Shown in pieces: positions 7,757 to 15,500 of a stretch of 41,724 bases of DNA. The stretch comes from Haloferax marisrubri (GTDB lineage: Archaea > Halobacteriota > Halobacteria > Halobacteriales > Haloferacaceae): the NCBI RefSeq assembly GCF_001469875.2, contig NZ_LOPW02000004.1:264730-306453 (forward strand). The letters are read 5' to 3'. The notes below the pieces were generated by a model, which did no database searches, had not been told where the DNA came from, and was given only the letters and a program-made list of their open reading frames with translations. A program made the position numbers and the translations under genes. Position 1 is the first letter of the stretch, and each line of letters begins with the position of its first letter.

Positions 7757-8015
7757 GTAGCCAGTATTCGACAACCTACCGAGCATAAAATCGTTTGCCC
7801 TTAAACAACCCAATATTCTGGCTATGACTCCCCGATTCGGGTTCGGGAACAATTCGATATAGCGGAATATGATTTATCATGGCCGGAGATGGGAGAGGGA
7901 ACGACCGGGTGTAGACTACGCTCGCGTTCGGTTCAGGCTCGAAATCCGCGAAATCCTCATATCGGATGGTTGTGTATGTCATGGCACCGGCACGCATGCC
8001 GGAGTGGGGTGAACG
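7757..8015. other. AT-richer divergent intergenic region
   Basis: This stretch between two divergent units has much lower GC than its surroundings. It holds a minus-strand TATA (TTTTATG type, 7784-7791), a short inverted repeat ATGAT-TT-ATCAT near 7868-7879, and a perfect hairpin CCGGCA-CGCA-TGCCGG at 7987-8002, just before the ribosome site of the next gene. A 73-codon minus-strand frame (7776-7997) crosses it, but it has no start signal or coding character that I trust. Confidence 0.5.
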
Positions 8016-8237
8016 ATGGCGACTGCCAACTCAAACGAGGCCGAATACGACTACCCGGTCGGCTACGAACCGGAGGTACAAACAGAGACGGTCGAACTGG
8101 ACCGTCGAACCATCGAACGACTCGACGCGCTGCGCGAGGACGACGAGTCGTACGACGAACTGATAACCGAGCTCGCGTCCATCTTCGCGGCGAGCGAACT
8201 CTCCGCCGTGCGCGTGGACAGCCCGCTCATCGAGTGA
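8016..8237 (+). CDS. Small acidic protein, ribbon-helix-helix/antitoxin-like
   Basis: The 73-aa protein carries a central segment TVELDRRTIERLDALRED followed by DESYDELITELASIF. This pattern of a short strand, then helix, turn and helix is common in small haloarchaeal proteins that resemble the DNA-binding part of VapB-type antitoxins. The end (SAVRVDSPLIE) is short and non-helical. A Shine-Dalgarno-like GGGGTGA lies about 5 nt before the ATG, and a perfect hairpin (7987-8002) stands just upstream of it. No toxin gene is next to it, so a toxin-antitoxin role is not supported. The function is unknown. Confidence 0.72.
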   Translation: MATANSNEAEYDYPVGYEPEVQTETVELDRRTIERLDALREDDESYDELITELASIFAASELSAVRVDSPLIE

Positions 8238-8394
8238 CGCCCCGCGTCGCTCGATTTTCCGCATTTGAGACGCCCTGAGAGCGGAATCGCCGTGTGGGAG
8301 GCAAGTAGTCGATAAACGGAACTTTGCTATACAGAATCCGAAACTCCGACGAACCAACCGTCCGATTTTTTGCCGGGAGCGCGAAAGCTCCGGT

Positions 8395-8712
8395 ATGACC
8401 GATTTCGACCCCGAGAAGTTCGAGGACAAGTACGCCAACTACTTCCCCGAACTCCAGCGCGCGTACAAGAACGCCTTCGAGACGATGAACGACGAGTTCG
8501 ACTCGTCGCTCATCCACGGGGTCGACCAGCAGATTCTCAACGAGTCCGAGCCGTTCTACGAGGACGGCGACTTCTCCGTACAGCTCCCCGAGAACCCCGC
8601 CGAGCGACTGACGGCGGTCGAAATCGACGACGACGAACTCGACGCCGTCCTCGACCGCTACGTCGACGAGATCGAAGGCGAACTCCGGCGGGTCTTCGGC
8701 GTCGAGGCGTAA
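8395..8712 (+). CDS. Conserved haloarchaeal protein of unknown function (DUF5783-like)
   Basis: This is a 105-aa acidic soluble protein beginning MTDFDPEKFEDKYANYFPEL, with alternating charged helices and no cysteines or membrane segments. From memory it matches a haloarchaeal family named DUF5783; no function is known to me. A T-rich TATA-like tract (CCGATTTTTTG, near 8362-8372) lies about 28 nt before the ATG, with no Shine-Dalgarno, suggesting a leaderless start. It is followed after 44 bp by the NifU-domain gene, which appears to have its own weak promoter. Confidence 0.8.
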   Translation: MTDFDPEKFEDKYANYFPELQRAYKNAFETMNDEFDSSLIHGVDQQILNESEPFYEDGDFSVQLPENPAERLTAVEIDDDELDAVLDRYVDEIEGELRRVFGVEA

Positions 8713-8756
8713 CCCCGAACCAAAGGCCTAAGCACGTTCACCTCGAAGCCGCGTGC

Positions 8757-9134
8757 ATGAGCACGGAGACGCAGGACGGCGAGGACGACCTCAAAGAGCG
8801 TGTCGTGAACTTCCTCCGTCGGAACTTCCCGCAGATCCAGATGCACGGCGGCAGCGCGGCCATCCGCGACCTCGACCGCGAGACCGGCGAAGTGACCGTT
8901 CTCCTCGGCGGCGCTTGCTCCGGGTGCGGTATCTCCCCGATGACCATCCAGGCCATCAAGACCCGCATGGTCAAGGAGATCCCCGAGATCAACGAAGTCC
9001 ACGCCGACACCGGCATGGGCGGCGACGACGGGATGGGCGGCGACAGCCGCGGCGGCAGTCCGTCGTTCCCCGGCGACACCAGCGACGACACGACCGATAT
9101 CGAAGACGACCAGGGCCCGCAGGCCCCGTTCTAA
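8757..9134 (+). CDS. NifU C-terminal domain (Nfu-type) iron-sulfur scaffold/carrier protein
   Basis: The 125-aa protein has one NifU-like domain at about residues 12-85. It has the typical GGSAAIRDLDRETGEVTVLL fold start and the cluster-binding GACSGCGISP (CxxC, at about 51-60). Such proteins hold a [4Fe-4S] cluster between two subunits and pass it to client enzymes. The C-terminal 40 residues are a flexible Gly/Asp/Ser tail with a GMGGDDGMGGDSRGG repeat, common in haloarchaeal versions. The ATG at 8757 is the only start that keeps the domain intact. It is monocistronic or loosely linked with its neighbours. Confidence 0.92.
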   Translation: MSTETQDGEDDLKERVVNFLRRNFPQIQMHGGSAAIRDLDRETGEVTVLLGGACSGCGISPMTIQAIKTRMVKEIPEINEVHADTGMGGDDGMGGDSRGGSPSFPGDTSDDTTDIEDDQGPQAPF

Positions 9135-9180
9135 GTCGGCGTTTCGGACGGTTTCGTCCCGTCGTCGGCCGAGAACAGGA

Positions 9181-9189
9181 GTTTTATCG
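9181..9189 (+). promoter_or_regulatory. TATA box of the sulfatase-superfamily gene
   Basis: GTTTTATCG is centred 28 nt before the ATG at 9213, with no Shine-Dalgarno in between. This suggests a leaderless transcript. Confidence 0.5.
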
Positions 9190-9212
9190 GCGACTACTCC
9201 CCACCCTCGGGT

Positions 9213-10754
9213 ATGACTGCCGAGTCGCCCGAGAACGTCCTCTTCGTCGTCATGGACACGGTCCGTAAGGACCACCTCACGCCGTACGGCTACGACCGCC
9301 CGACGACGCCGGGCCTCGACCGATTCGCCGACGAGGCGACCGTCTTCGAGCAGGCCATCGCGCCCGCGCCGTGGACCCTGCCGGTCCACGCCTCGCTTTT
9401 CACCGGGATGTACCCCAGCCAACACGGGGCCGACCAGGAAAACCCCTATCTCGAAGGCGCGACGACCCTCGCCGAGACGCTCTCGGCGGCCGGCTACGAC
9501 ACCGCCTGTTACTCCTCGAACGCGTGGATAACGCCGTACACGCACCTGACCGACGGGTTCGCGGAGCAGGACAACTTCTTCGAGGTCATGCCCGGCGAGT
9601 TCCTGTCGGGGCCGCTGGCGAAGGCGTGGAAGACGATGAACGACAGCGACGCGCTCCGGACGCTCGCCGATAAACTCGTCAGCCTCGGCAACACTGCCCA
9701 CGAGTACCTCGCCGGCGGCGAGGGCGCGGACTCGAAGACGCCCGCGGTCATCGACCAGACCATCGACTTCGTCGACGACTCCGAGGAGTTCTTCGCGTTC
9801 GTCAACCTCATGGACGCGCACCTGCCGTACCACCCGCCGGAGGAGTACAAAGAGCGCTTCGCACCCGGCGTCGATTCGACCGAGGTCTGCCAGAACTCCA
9901 AGGAGTACAACGCCGGTGCCTACGAGATTGGCGACGACGAGTGGGAGGACATCCGCGGGCTCTACGACGCCGAAATCGCCCACATCGACGACCAACTCAC
10001 CCGGCTTTTCGACCACCTGAAAGAGACCGGCCGCTGGGACGACACCATGGTCGTCGTCTGCGCCGACCACGGCGAACTCCACGGCGAACACGGCCTCTAC
10101 GGCCACGAGTTCTGCCTGTACGACCCGCTCATCAACGTCCCGCTCATGGTCAAACACCCCGACCTCGACGCGGACCGCCGCGACGACCAGGTCGAACTGG
10201 TCGACCTCTACCACACGGTCCTCGACTCGCTCGGCGTCGAGGGCGGCGACCCCGCGAACCCCGGCGACGACGCGGTCGGTCTCGACCGCACGCGCTCGCT
10301 CCTGTCGGCCGACTACCGGGAGTTCGCGCAGGCGACGAACGACGACCCCGGCCAGCGCCGAGACGGCGAGTACGCCTTCGTCGAGTACTCTCGTCCGGTG
10401 GTCGAACTCAAGCAGTTGGAGGAGAAGGCCGCGAGCGCCGGCATCGAACTTCCCGAGGACTCGCGGTTCTACTCCCGGATGCGAGCGGCGCGACGGGGCG
10501 ACGCCAAGTACGTCCGAATCGACCGCGTCCCCGACGAGGCCTACCGAATCGACGCCGACCCCGACGAGACCGAGAACGTCGCCGAATCGGACGACGAGGC
10601 GGTCGCCGAGACGGAGGCCGCCCTCGCGGAGTTCGAAGACGCCATCGGCGGCGCGTGGACCGACGCGCTCGACACCGACGTGTCGGACGACTCCGTAGAC
10701 CAGATGGACGACGAGGCGCAGGACCGACTGCGCGACCTCGGCTACCTCGAATAG
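9213..10754 (+). CDS. Sulfatase/alkaline phosphatase superfamily hydrolase
   Basis: The 513-aa protein starts ENVLFVVMDTVRKDHLTPYGY, the metal-site strand of the alkaline phosphatase superfamily. It has the fold pattern of sulfatases: APAPWTLPVHASLFTGMYPSQHGA (about 51-74), then CADHGELHGEHGLYGHEF with metal-binding Asp and His. In true sulfatases the motif is C/S-x-P-x-R with a formylglycine; here the nucleophile position reads Thr55 in T-L-P-V-H. It is therefore unlikely to be a formylglycine sulfatase. A Thr nucleophile is known in phosphoglycerol transferases such as LtaS, so a phosphodiesterase or phosphotransferase acting on cell-surface or lipid substrates is possible. There is no signal peptide, which points to a cytoplasmic location. 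Confidence 0.88.
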   Translation: MTAESPENVLFVVMDTVRKDHLTPYGYDRPTTPGLDRFADEATVFEQAIAPAPWTLPVHASLFTGMYPSQHGADQENPYLEGATTLAETLSAAGYDTACYSSNAWITPYTHLTDGFAEQDNFFEVMPGEFLSGPLAKAWKTMNDSDALRTLADKLVSLGNTAHEYLAGGEGADSKTPAVIDQTIDFVDDSEEFFAFVNLMDAHLPYHPPEEYKERFAPGVDSTEVCQNSKEYNAGAYEIGDDEWEDIRGLYDAEIAHIDDQLTRLFDHLKETGRWDDTMVVVCADHGELHGEHGLYGHEFCLYDPLINVPLMVKHPDLDADRRDDQVELVDLYHTVLDSLGVEGGDPANPGDDAVGLDRTRSLLSADYREFAQATNDDPGQRRDGEYAFVEYSRPVVELKQLEEKAASAGIELPEDSRFYSRMRAARRGDAKYVRIDRVPDEAYRIDADPDETENVAESDDEAVAETEAALAEFEDAIGGAWTDALDTDVSDDSVDQMDDEAQDRLRDLGYLE

Positions 10755-10784
10755 CGACCGAACGCCGGGCCGGCGTCCGGTTTT

Positions 10785-11681
10785 CTATCGAAGCCCCGCT
10801 CCCCGCTCCCACGCCCGAAGGAGCGCCGCGAGCGTCCGGTTCGTCGGCACCTCGAAGCCGTGTTCGGCGGCGATATCGACCACCGCGCCGTTGATGGCGT
10901 CGACCTCGGTCCGCTTTTCGGCCGCGACGTCCTGCAGCATCGACGAGCGGTTCGCGGCGGTCTTTTCGACCACCCGGTCGACCGCCTCGCGGGCGACGCG
11001 GTTCGGGAGCGACACGCGCTCTAACCGGGCGACTCGGGCCGTCTCGCGGGCCGCCCGGTGTGCGAGTTCGCCGGCGTCGTCGCCCGCGAGCGCGCCGTTT
11101 TCGACCCGCGAGAGCGCGGTGACCGCGTTGATGCCGGCGTTGACCGCGAGTTTCTCCCAGCGCCGCCTCGGCATGTCGGTGGCGACGAGCGTGTTGAGAC
11201 CCGCGGCCCGGAACGCCTTGCCGACGCGCTCCGCGAGCGCGTCGGGTCCGCCGTCGAGCGCGCCCAAGACGACCCGGCCGACGCCGGTACACTCGACGCG
11301 ACCCGGTTCGACGAGCCGCGCCCCGTAGGTCGCCGTCCCCGCGAGAACCGGCGCGTCGAGGCGAGAAACGAGCGTCTCCTCGGTGAGTCCGTTCTGGAGC
11401 GACAGCACCGCGTCCACGTCGCAGTCGGCGAGCGCGTCGGCCGCCGCTGCGGTGTCGAACGATTTGACGGTGACGAGTGCGAGGTCCGCCGAGTGGCCCG
11501 TCTCGGTCGTCGTCGCGGCCGGCGAGACGTGCGCCGACTCGGCACCGACCACGTCGAGGCCGGCCGCCGACACCCGCGCCGCGTGCGGGTCGCGGGCGAC
11601 GAGCGTCACGTCGTGGACCGACGCGAGGAGGCCGCCGACGAGCGTGCCCAGACTGCCCGCGCCGAAGACGAGAATACGCAT
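10785..11681 (-). CDS. panE: 2-dehydropantoate 2-reductase (ketopantoate reductase)
   Basis: This NADPH-dependent enzyme reduces ketopantoate to pantoate in coenzyme A synthesis. The protein is 298 aa. The N-terminus MRILVFGAGSLGTLVGGLLA is the nucleotide-binding GxGxxG strand. The conserved catalytic Lys lies in WEKLAVNAGINAVTAL near residue 169, and Asn in SLQNGLTEE near residue 98. The C-terminal helical domain includes SSMLQDVAAEKRTEVDAING, the usual substrate-site motif. The start at 11681 is fixed by homology and a TATA box 27 nt upstream, although the frame stays open to 11831. It converges with the sulfatase-like gene (30 nt apart). Confidence 0.92.
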   Translation of the reverse strand: MRILVFGAGSLGTLVGGLLASVHDVTLVARDPHAARVSAAGLDVVGAESAHVSPAATTTETGHSADLALVTVKSFDTAAAADALADCDVDAVLSLQNGLTEETLVSRLDAPVLAGTATYGARLVEPGRVECTGVGRVVLGALDGGPDALAERVGKAFRAAGLNTLVATDMPRRRWEKLAVNAGINAVTALSRVENGALAGDDAGELAHRAARETARVARLERVSLPNRVAREAVDRVVEKTAANRSSMLQDVAAEKRTEVDAINGAVVDIAAEHGFEVPTNRTLAALLRAWERGAGLR

Positions 11682-11704
11682 GGCTACCCGTTCTCGGCGG
11701 ACGA

Positions 11705-11713
11705 CAAAAATGG
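11705..11713 (-). promoter_or_regulatory. TATA box of panE
   Basis: On the minus strand, CCATTTTTG is centred about 27 nt before the panE ATG. The leaderless geometry supports the start at 11681. Confidence 0.45.
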
Positions 11714-11751
11714 CGAGTTTCGCGGCGCGGCGGTCGAATCGAGGGCGCGGC

Positions 11752-12039
11752 TCAGTCCTCGGTCCAGTAGTAGAGTTTCTCGCGCTCGGCACCGCAGTTC
11801 GGGCACGTGTCGGGCAGTTCGTCGAGGTCACCCATCTCGCCGCAGTCGCTACACCGCCACATCAACTCGGCCTCGCCGAACTCGTGGCCGGCGCGCTCGT
11901 GTTCGATGGACATCCCCGCGAGACCCTCGCGAGTCGTCACGAAGAAGCCGTCGTCGTCGAAGCCACGGATGCTCCCGAGTTTGGTTCCGTCCTCCGCGTA
12001 CACCGTCATTCCCACCGTCGGCTGTGTCTCGTCAGCCAT
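11752..12039 (-). CDS. Small protein with a PRC-barrel-like start and rubredoxin-like zinc ribbon
   Basis: The 95-aa protein begins MADETQPTVGMTVYAEDGTK; the pattern G-x-x-V-x-x-x-D-G-x-x-L-G-x-I resembles the start of a PRC-barrel. Its C-terminal half is a zinc ribbon, WRCSDCGEMGDLDELPDTCPNCGAE, with two CxxC knuckles like rubredoxin or rubrerythrin ribbons. Haloarchaeal genomes have a family of such proteins (from memory, DUF7130) without a known role. A TATA box at 12064-12072 gives a leaderless start. It has the same orientation as panE, 70 bp upstream of it, but panE has its own TATA element. Confidence 0.82.
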   Translation of the reverse strand: MADETQPTVGMTVYAEDGTKLGSIRGFDDDGFFVTTREGLAGMSIEHERAGHEFGEAELMWRCSDCGEMGDLDELPDTCPNCGAEREKLYYWTED

Positions 12040-12063
12040 ACGCGACTAGTCGTCGCGCAAGCG

Positions 12064-12072
12064 GATAAAAAG
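12064..12072 (-). promoter_or_regulatory. TATA box of the zinc ribbon gene
   Basis: The minus-strand CTTTTTATC is centred about 29 nt before the ATG at 12039, with no Shine-Dalgarno. Confidence 0.5.
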
Positions 12073-12382
12073 GAACGGCCGAACCGACGACGAGAGCCTA
12101 CGAAGGTTCGACCACTCACGGAGCGAGTATAAATAATAAATCAGATACCGCGATATAGAATTTACTTCACTCCTCTCGTGGCTCGGTATCTTCGCTACAA
12201 GTGCTGTGCCGGCGGTAACGGAGACGAGGTAGTGTTTGGGGCCTCGCGCGCACGAGAAGCACTAGAGGGGACACTAGTGAGCAGAGTCAGCGAGTAACGT
12301 ACGATACTAAGGAAGAATGACAGAGATAGCTCAATAGACGCCACTCGTGCAGGCTGAAGGCCAGGTTTCGCGAGCGGCTACA
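12073..12382. other. Gene-poor region upstream of the polD 3' duplication
   Basis: No convincing protein frame is present. The plus strand has a strong AT tract, GTATAAATAATAAATCAG, at about 12127-12144, the best TATA-like sequence in the region, but no gene follows it. An inverted repeat at 12361-12404 pairs CCAGGTTT with AAACCTGG and CGAGCGG with CCGCTCG around a short loop. It abuts the duplicated polD end and may help terminate polD transcription. GC content is lower than in the flanking genes. Confidence 0.4.
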
Positions 12383-12460
12383 CCGCTCGACTCGCAAAAC
12401 CTGGAGGAAAAAACCGGCCGCTAGACTACATGAAGTCCGCGATACCCGACTGCTCGTTCT
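12383..12460 (-). repeat. Second copy of the polD 3' end (direct repeat, downstream copy)
   Basis: This 78-bp stretch matches 12482-12559 with a single mismatch (position 12455 against 12554); the first 72 bp are identical. On the minus strand it encodes EQSGIADFM-stop followed by a T6 tract, exactly like the true end of polD. The offset is 99 bp, a multiple of three, so the copy is in frame with the polD stop. It looks like a remnant of a tandem duplication or of recombination with a diverged polD allele. Confidence 0.9.
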
Positions 12461-12481
12461 CCACTTTTTCCGAGTCTCGCT

Positions 12482-12559
12482 CCGCTCGACTCGCAAAACC
12501 TGGAGGAAAAAACCGGCCGCTAGACTACATGAAGTCCGCGATACCCGACTGCTTGTTCT
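12482..12559 (-). repeat. polD 3' end and terminator (direct repeat, genic copy)
   Basis: This is the authentic end of polD (stop codon 12525-12527), with its downstream T6 tract (12505-12510) and the sequence CCAGGTTTTGCGAGTCGAGCGG. Its near-identical partner lies 99 bp further downstream. The T6 tract right after the stop is a plausible archaeal oligo-T terminator, and it is duplicated with the repeat. Confidence 0.85.
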
Positions 12560-15500
12560 TGTCGTTCTCGAAGACGGATTCGAGGCTCTTTTCGAGCACT
12601 TCGAGGCGCTGTTTCGTGTAGTCGCGGCAGTCGAACTCCTCTGCCACCTGAATCGCGGTGTCCATGTACTTGTTCACGGAGCCCTGGTGAACCGTGAGGT
12701 TCACCCGGCCGCCGCACTCGCGGCAGTCGCCCGAAAGCGGCATCCGCCGGTACTTCTCGCCGCAGTCGAGACACCGCGTCTCCTGTCGCGAGAAGGCGCG
12801 GAGGTTCCCAATGAGGTCCGGCAGGAAGTGGTACTCGATGACGCGCTCGGCAACGTCCGTCTCGTCGACCGCCCGGAGCTTCCGCGCGAGGAACAACTGA
12901 GCGTCCATCTTGTCCATCATCGACCCGAGGGTCTTGTACGCCGAGAGGTCCGGCCCGGCGGCGATGTCCGTGGTGTCGTGAGTGTGGTCGAACCCGGTGT
13001 ACTCGCGGTCGGTCCCGAGGTACTCCTCGGCGATGGTGACCTCGTCCTCCCAGTCGTCGGGGTCTTCCATTCGGAGGGTCGCCTCGTAGAACTCGCGGGG
13101 GTACTGCCGCACGATGTCCATGTTGTGCGCCTCGTCGTCGATTTCCGAGGGGTCGATGCGCGAGGACATGACGAGCGGCGCGTCCATCTGCCCGCCGCGC
13201 TTGTCGGGGAGGTATTCTTTCGAGAAGTTGAGAAGACCGTCCATGAGAAGCATGACACAGTCTTCGTCCCCGTCGCACTGCGCGACGTGGAGGTCGTTGG
13301 CGACCAGCGAGTTGGTGTCTTCGACGGTCAACGAGTAAGTGTGGTCAATATCGCTTTCGAGGTATTCGACCGAGACGACTTCGTCGAGCCACGTGTCCCC
13401 GCCGTCCGAGAAGAGACGCTGGCTTCGGATGTCCGTGTCGTCGAGAGCGCTCGCCAGCGCCTCGCTCTTTCGAGGGAGGTGGAAACCGACTTCCTCGGCA
13501 AATCGAACCGCGTTCTCCGACGTGACTTTGAGGACCCACGAGTCGAACGTCGGGACCGCGTCTCCGTCGTAGAACTCCGCCACCGCACCTGTTTGTGGTG
13601 TTCGGCGCTCAGAGTAGGTCTTCGAGGCGATGCCGAAGCGTTTGAGCGCGGCAACGAGGTCGCGTTTGAGGTCGTCGCTCACGGTGTGCGCGCGAACTTC
13701 CACACGGTCCGAAGACGCGCTTCCGTCGCCGGAGAAGTACGCCGACAGGAAGGACCGAAGAACCGGCTTGGGACCGGTGAGTATCGAGTCCGGGACGCCC
13801 TTTTCCTCGGCACGCGACCCGCATCCGATGACGTCCGCAAACAGCGACTGAACGAGTCGGCTCGAAATCGTGACCTTCCACTCGTCCTCCTCGAATGCAT
13901 CGACACCGAGTGCTTCGCTAACGGTATTGAGGATGCGTTCGCGGGCGAGTTCGTCCGGAATACAGATCGTCGTCTGGTAGAAGTTTCCAGGCGACGCTCT
14001 CGTGAATCCTTCTGCGGCGTAGTATCCCAGTACAGTTCCGAACGCCTCGTCGATATCGAGCACTCTCGAAACAGTCGCGGTATCGCGACGAACGCCGAGA
14101 GATATCTCACGCGGAAGCGCGTCGACGACCGTTTCGACATCTCCAAGAACTTCTACGAACACCGAAGCTGGAACGCTGTCGCGAGAGACCCAGTTGTAAA
14201 CCGTCGAGTCGCTCCGCCCGAGTCGCTCGGCGACCGGTTTCAGATAGCCGCTCGCTTCGGTATGTTCGTCGAAGAGCGACCGAATTCGATCCGCACCGAG
14301 ACCCCGAATCATCAGGTCATCGGCCGGGATCGACCCGCCACTCAGGAACTCATCGAGCAAGTCGAACTGGGCCGGGTCCGCGTCGATGTCGACGCACTTG
14401 GGCGACGGAAGTGAGTCGCCTTCGTCGAGTTCGTGCGCAGGGCACCGGGTGAAACCGCCGTCGTCGGCTCGAATCACCGTGTGATCCGGGGTGACCGTTA
14501 GTTCTCTCCCGCCACGGGTCTCGATGCGAACGAGGTGGTCCTGTGCGACGTGCTTAGAGACTGCTTCGACCGGTTTGACCGTCTCTCGGCCGTCTCTAGT
14601 TAGAGACGGAACGTACACGTCTCCGTCCAGCTCCTGAACGAGCGTCCCGAAGTCGTCGGTCTCCGGGTCATCGAGCCGCTTCTCGACGAGCGTTCGAACC
14701 TCGTCGTATCGCCACCGGTCGGTCTCGTCTCGGTACCAGACCTTCGTCTCCGGATGGAAGCAGTTCCGACGTTTCGCGGCGTGGAAGTACGGATGAGCAT
14801 ATCCGACTGCTGCTGTCGTGAATCCGACAACTCTGCCGACGACTGCGGCGGAAGTGTGGGGAGCCATCCCGAAGACGAGTTCGCCGATGAGGTCGTCGCG
14901 CTCTTCGATTTCGTAGAACCGGTCGAGACCGTAGAACTGTTCGAGGAGGTCGTCGACGAAGTCGGCGGTCTGCATCATGTGCTGCGCCGCGCCGTTCGAG
15001 AGGACGATGTCCTGTACTTTGAGTTCGACCAGTTGGTCGTCGAACCGGAGTGGTTCGCCGTCGATGTCCGTCTCGTAGCCGAGTTCGCGGAAGTGGTCGG
15101 CGGTCACGTCGAGTTCCTCGGGACGGACCGCGGTGACGGGCAGGTCGGTCATGTCGTAGCGGACGGTGCCGTCTTTGAACGACGACACGTCGTGTTTCGC
15201 CCGCAGGACGCCCTTCTCGATCGGTTCGGGCGTCTTGTTCGCGGAGGTGAGCCCCTTCACGCCCTTGAGAATCTGGAACGACGACTCGCGCTCGCCGACG
15301 CGTTCGAGGGCGTTTCGGTACTCGGTGTTCAGGTCGATGTCCTGCCACTCGGCGCTCTCGACGTCCCACTCACAGCGCTCGCAGTAGACGCGGCCGGACT
15401 CGTCGGGTTCGATGACGGACCCGCAGTCGTCGCACTCGTAGTGAGGTTCGGTGTGGCCGCCGCAGTCGGAGCACTTCGACTTGAAGCCGAACGCGCCGCA

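Noticed and set aside
7776..7997. A 73-codon minus-strand frame in the divergent intergenic region
   Set aside because: It has no start signal, its codon use is AT-rich and unlike neighbours, and it covers the likely promoters of both flanking genes.
8373..8393. Hairpin CCGGGAGC-GCGAAA-GCTCCGG directly before the ATG at 8395
   Set aside because: A TATA-like tract at 8362-8372 suggests the transcript starts at or near the ATG, so the hairpin is probably not in the mRNA.
12687..14414. A 575-codon plus-strand frame antisense to the polD C-terminus and intein
   Set aside because: Composition is that of a reverse-complement shadow (Val/Arg/Glu-rich, no domain), while the minus strand encodes clear DP2 and intein motifs.
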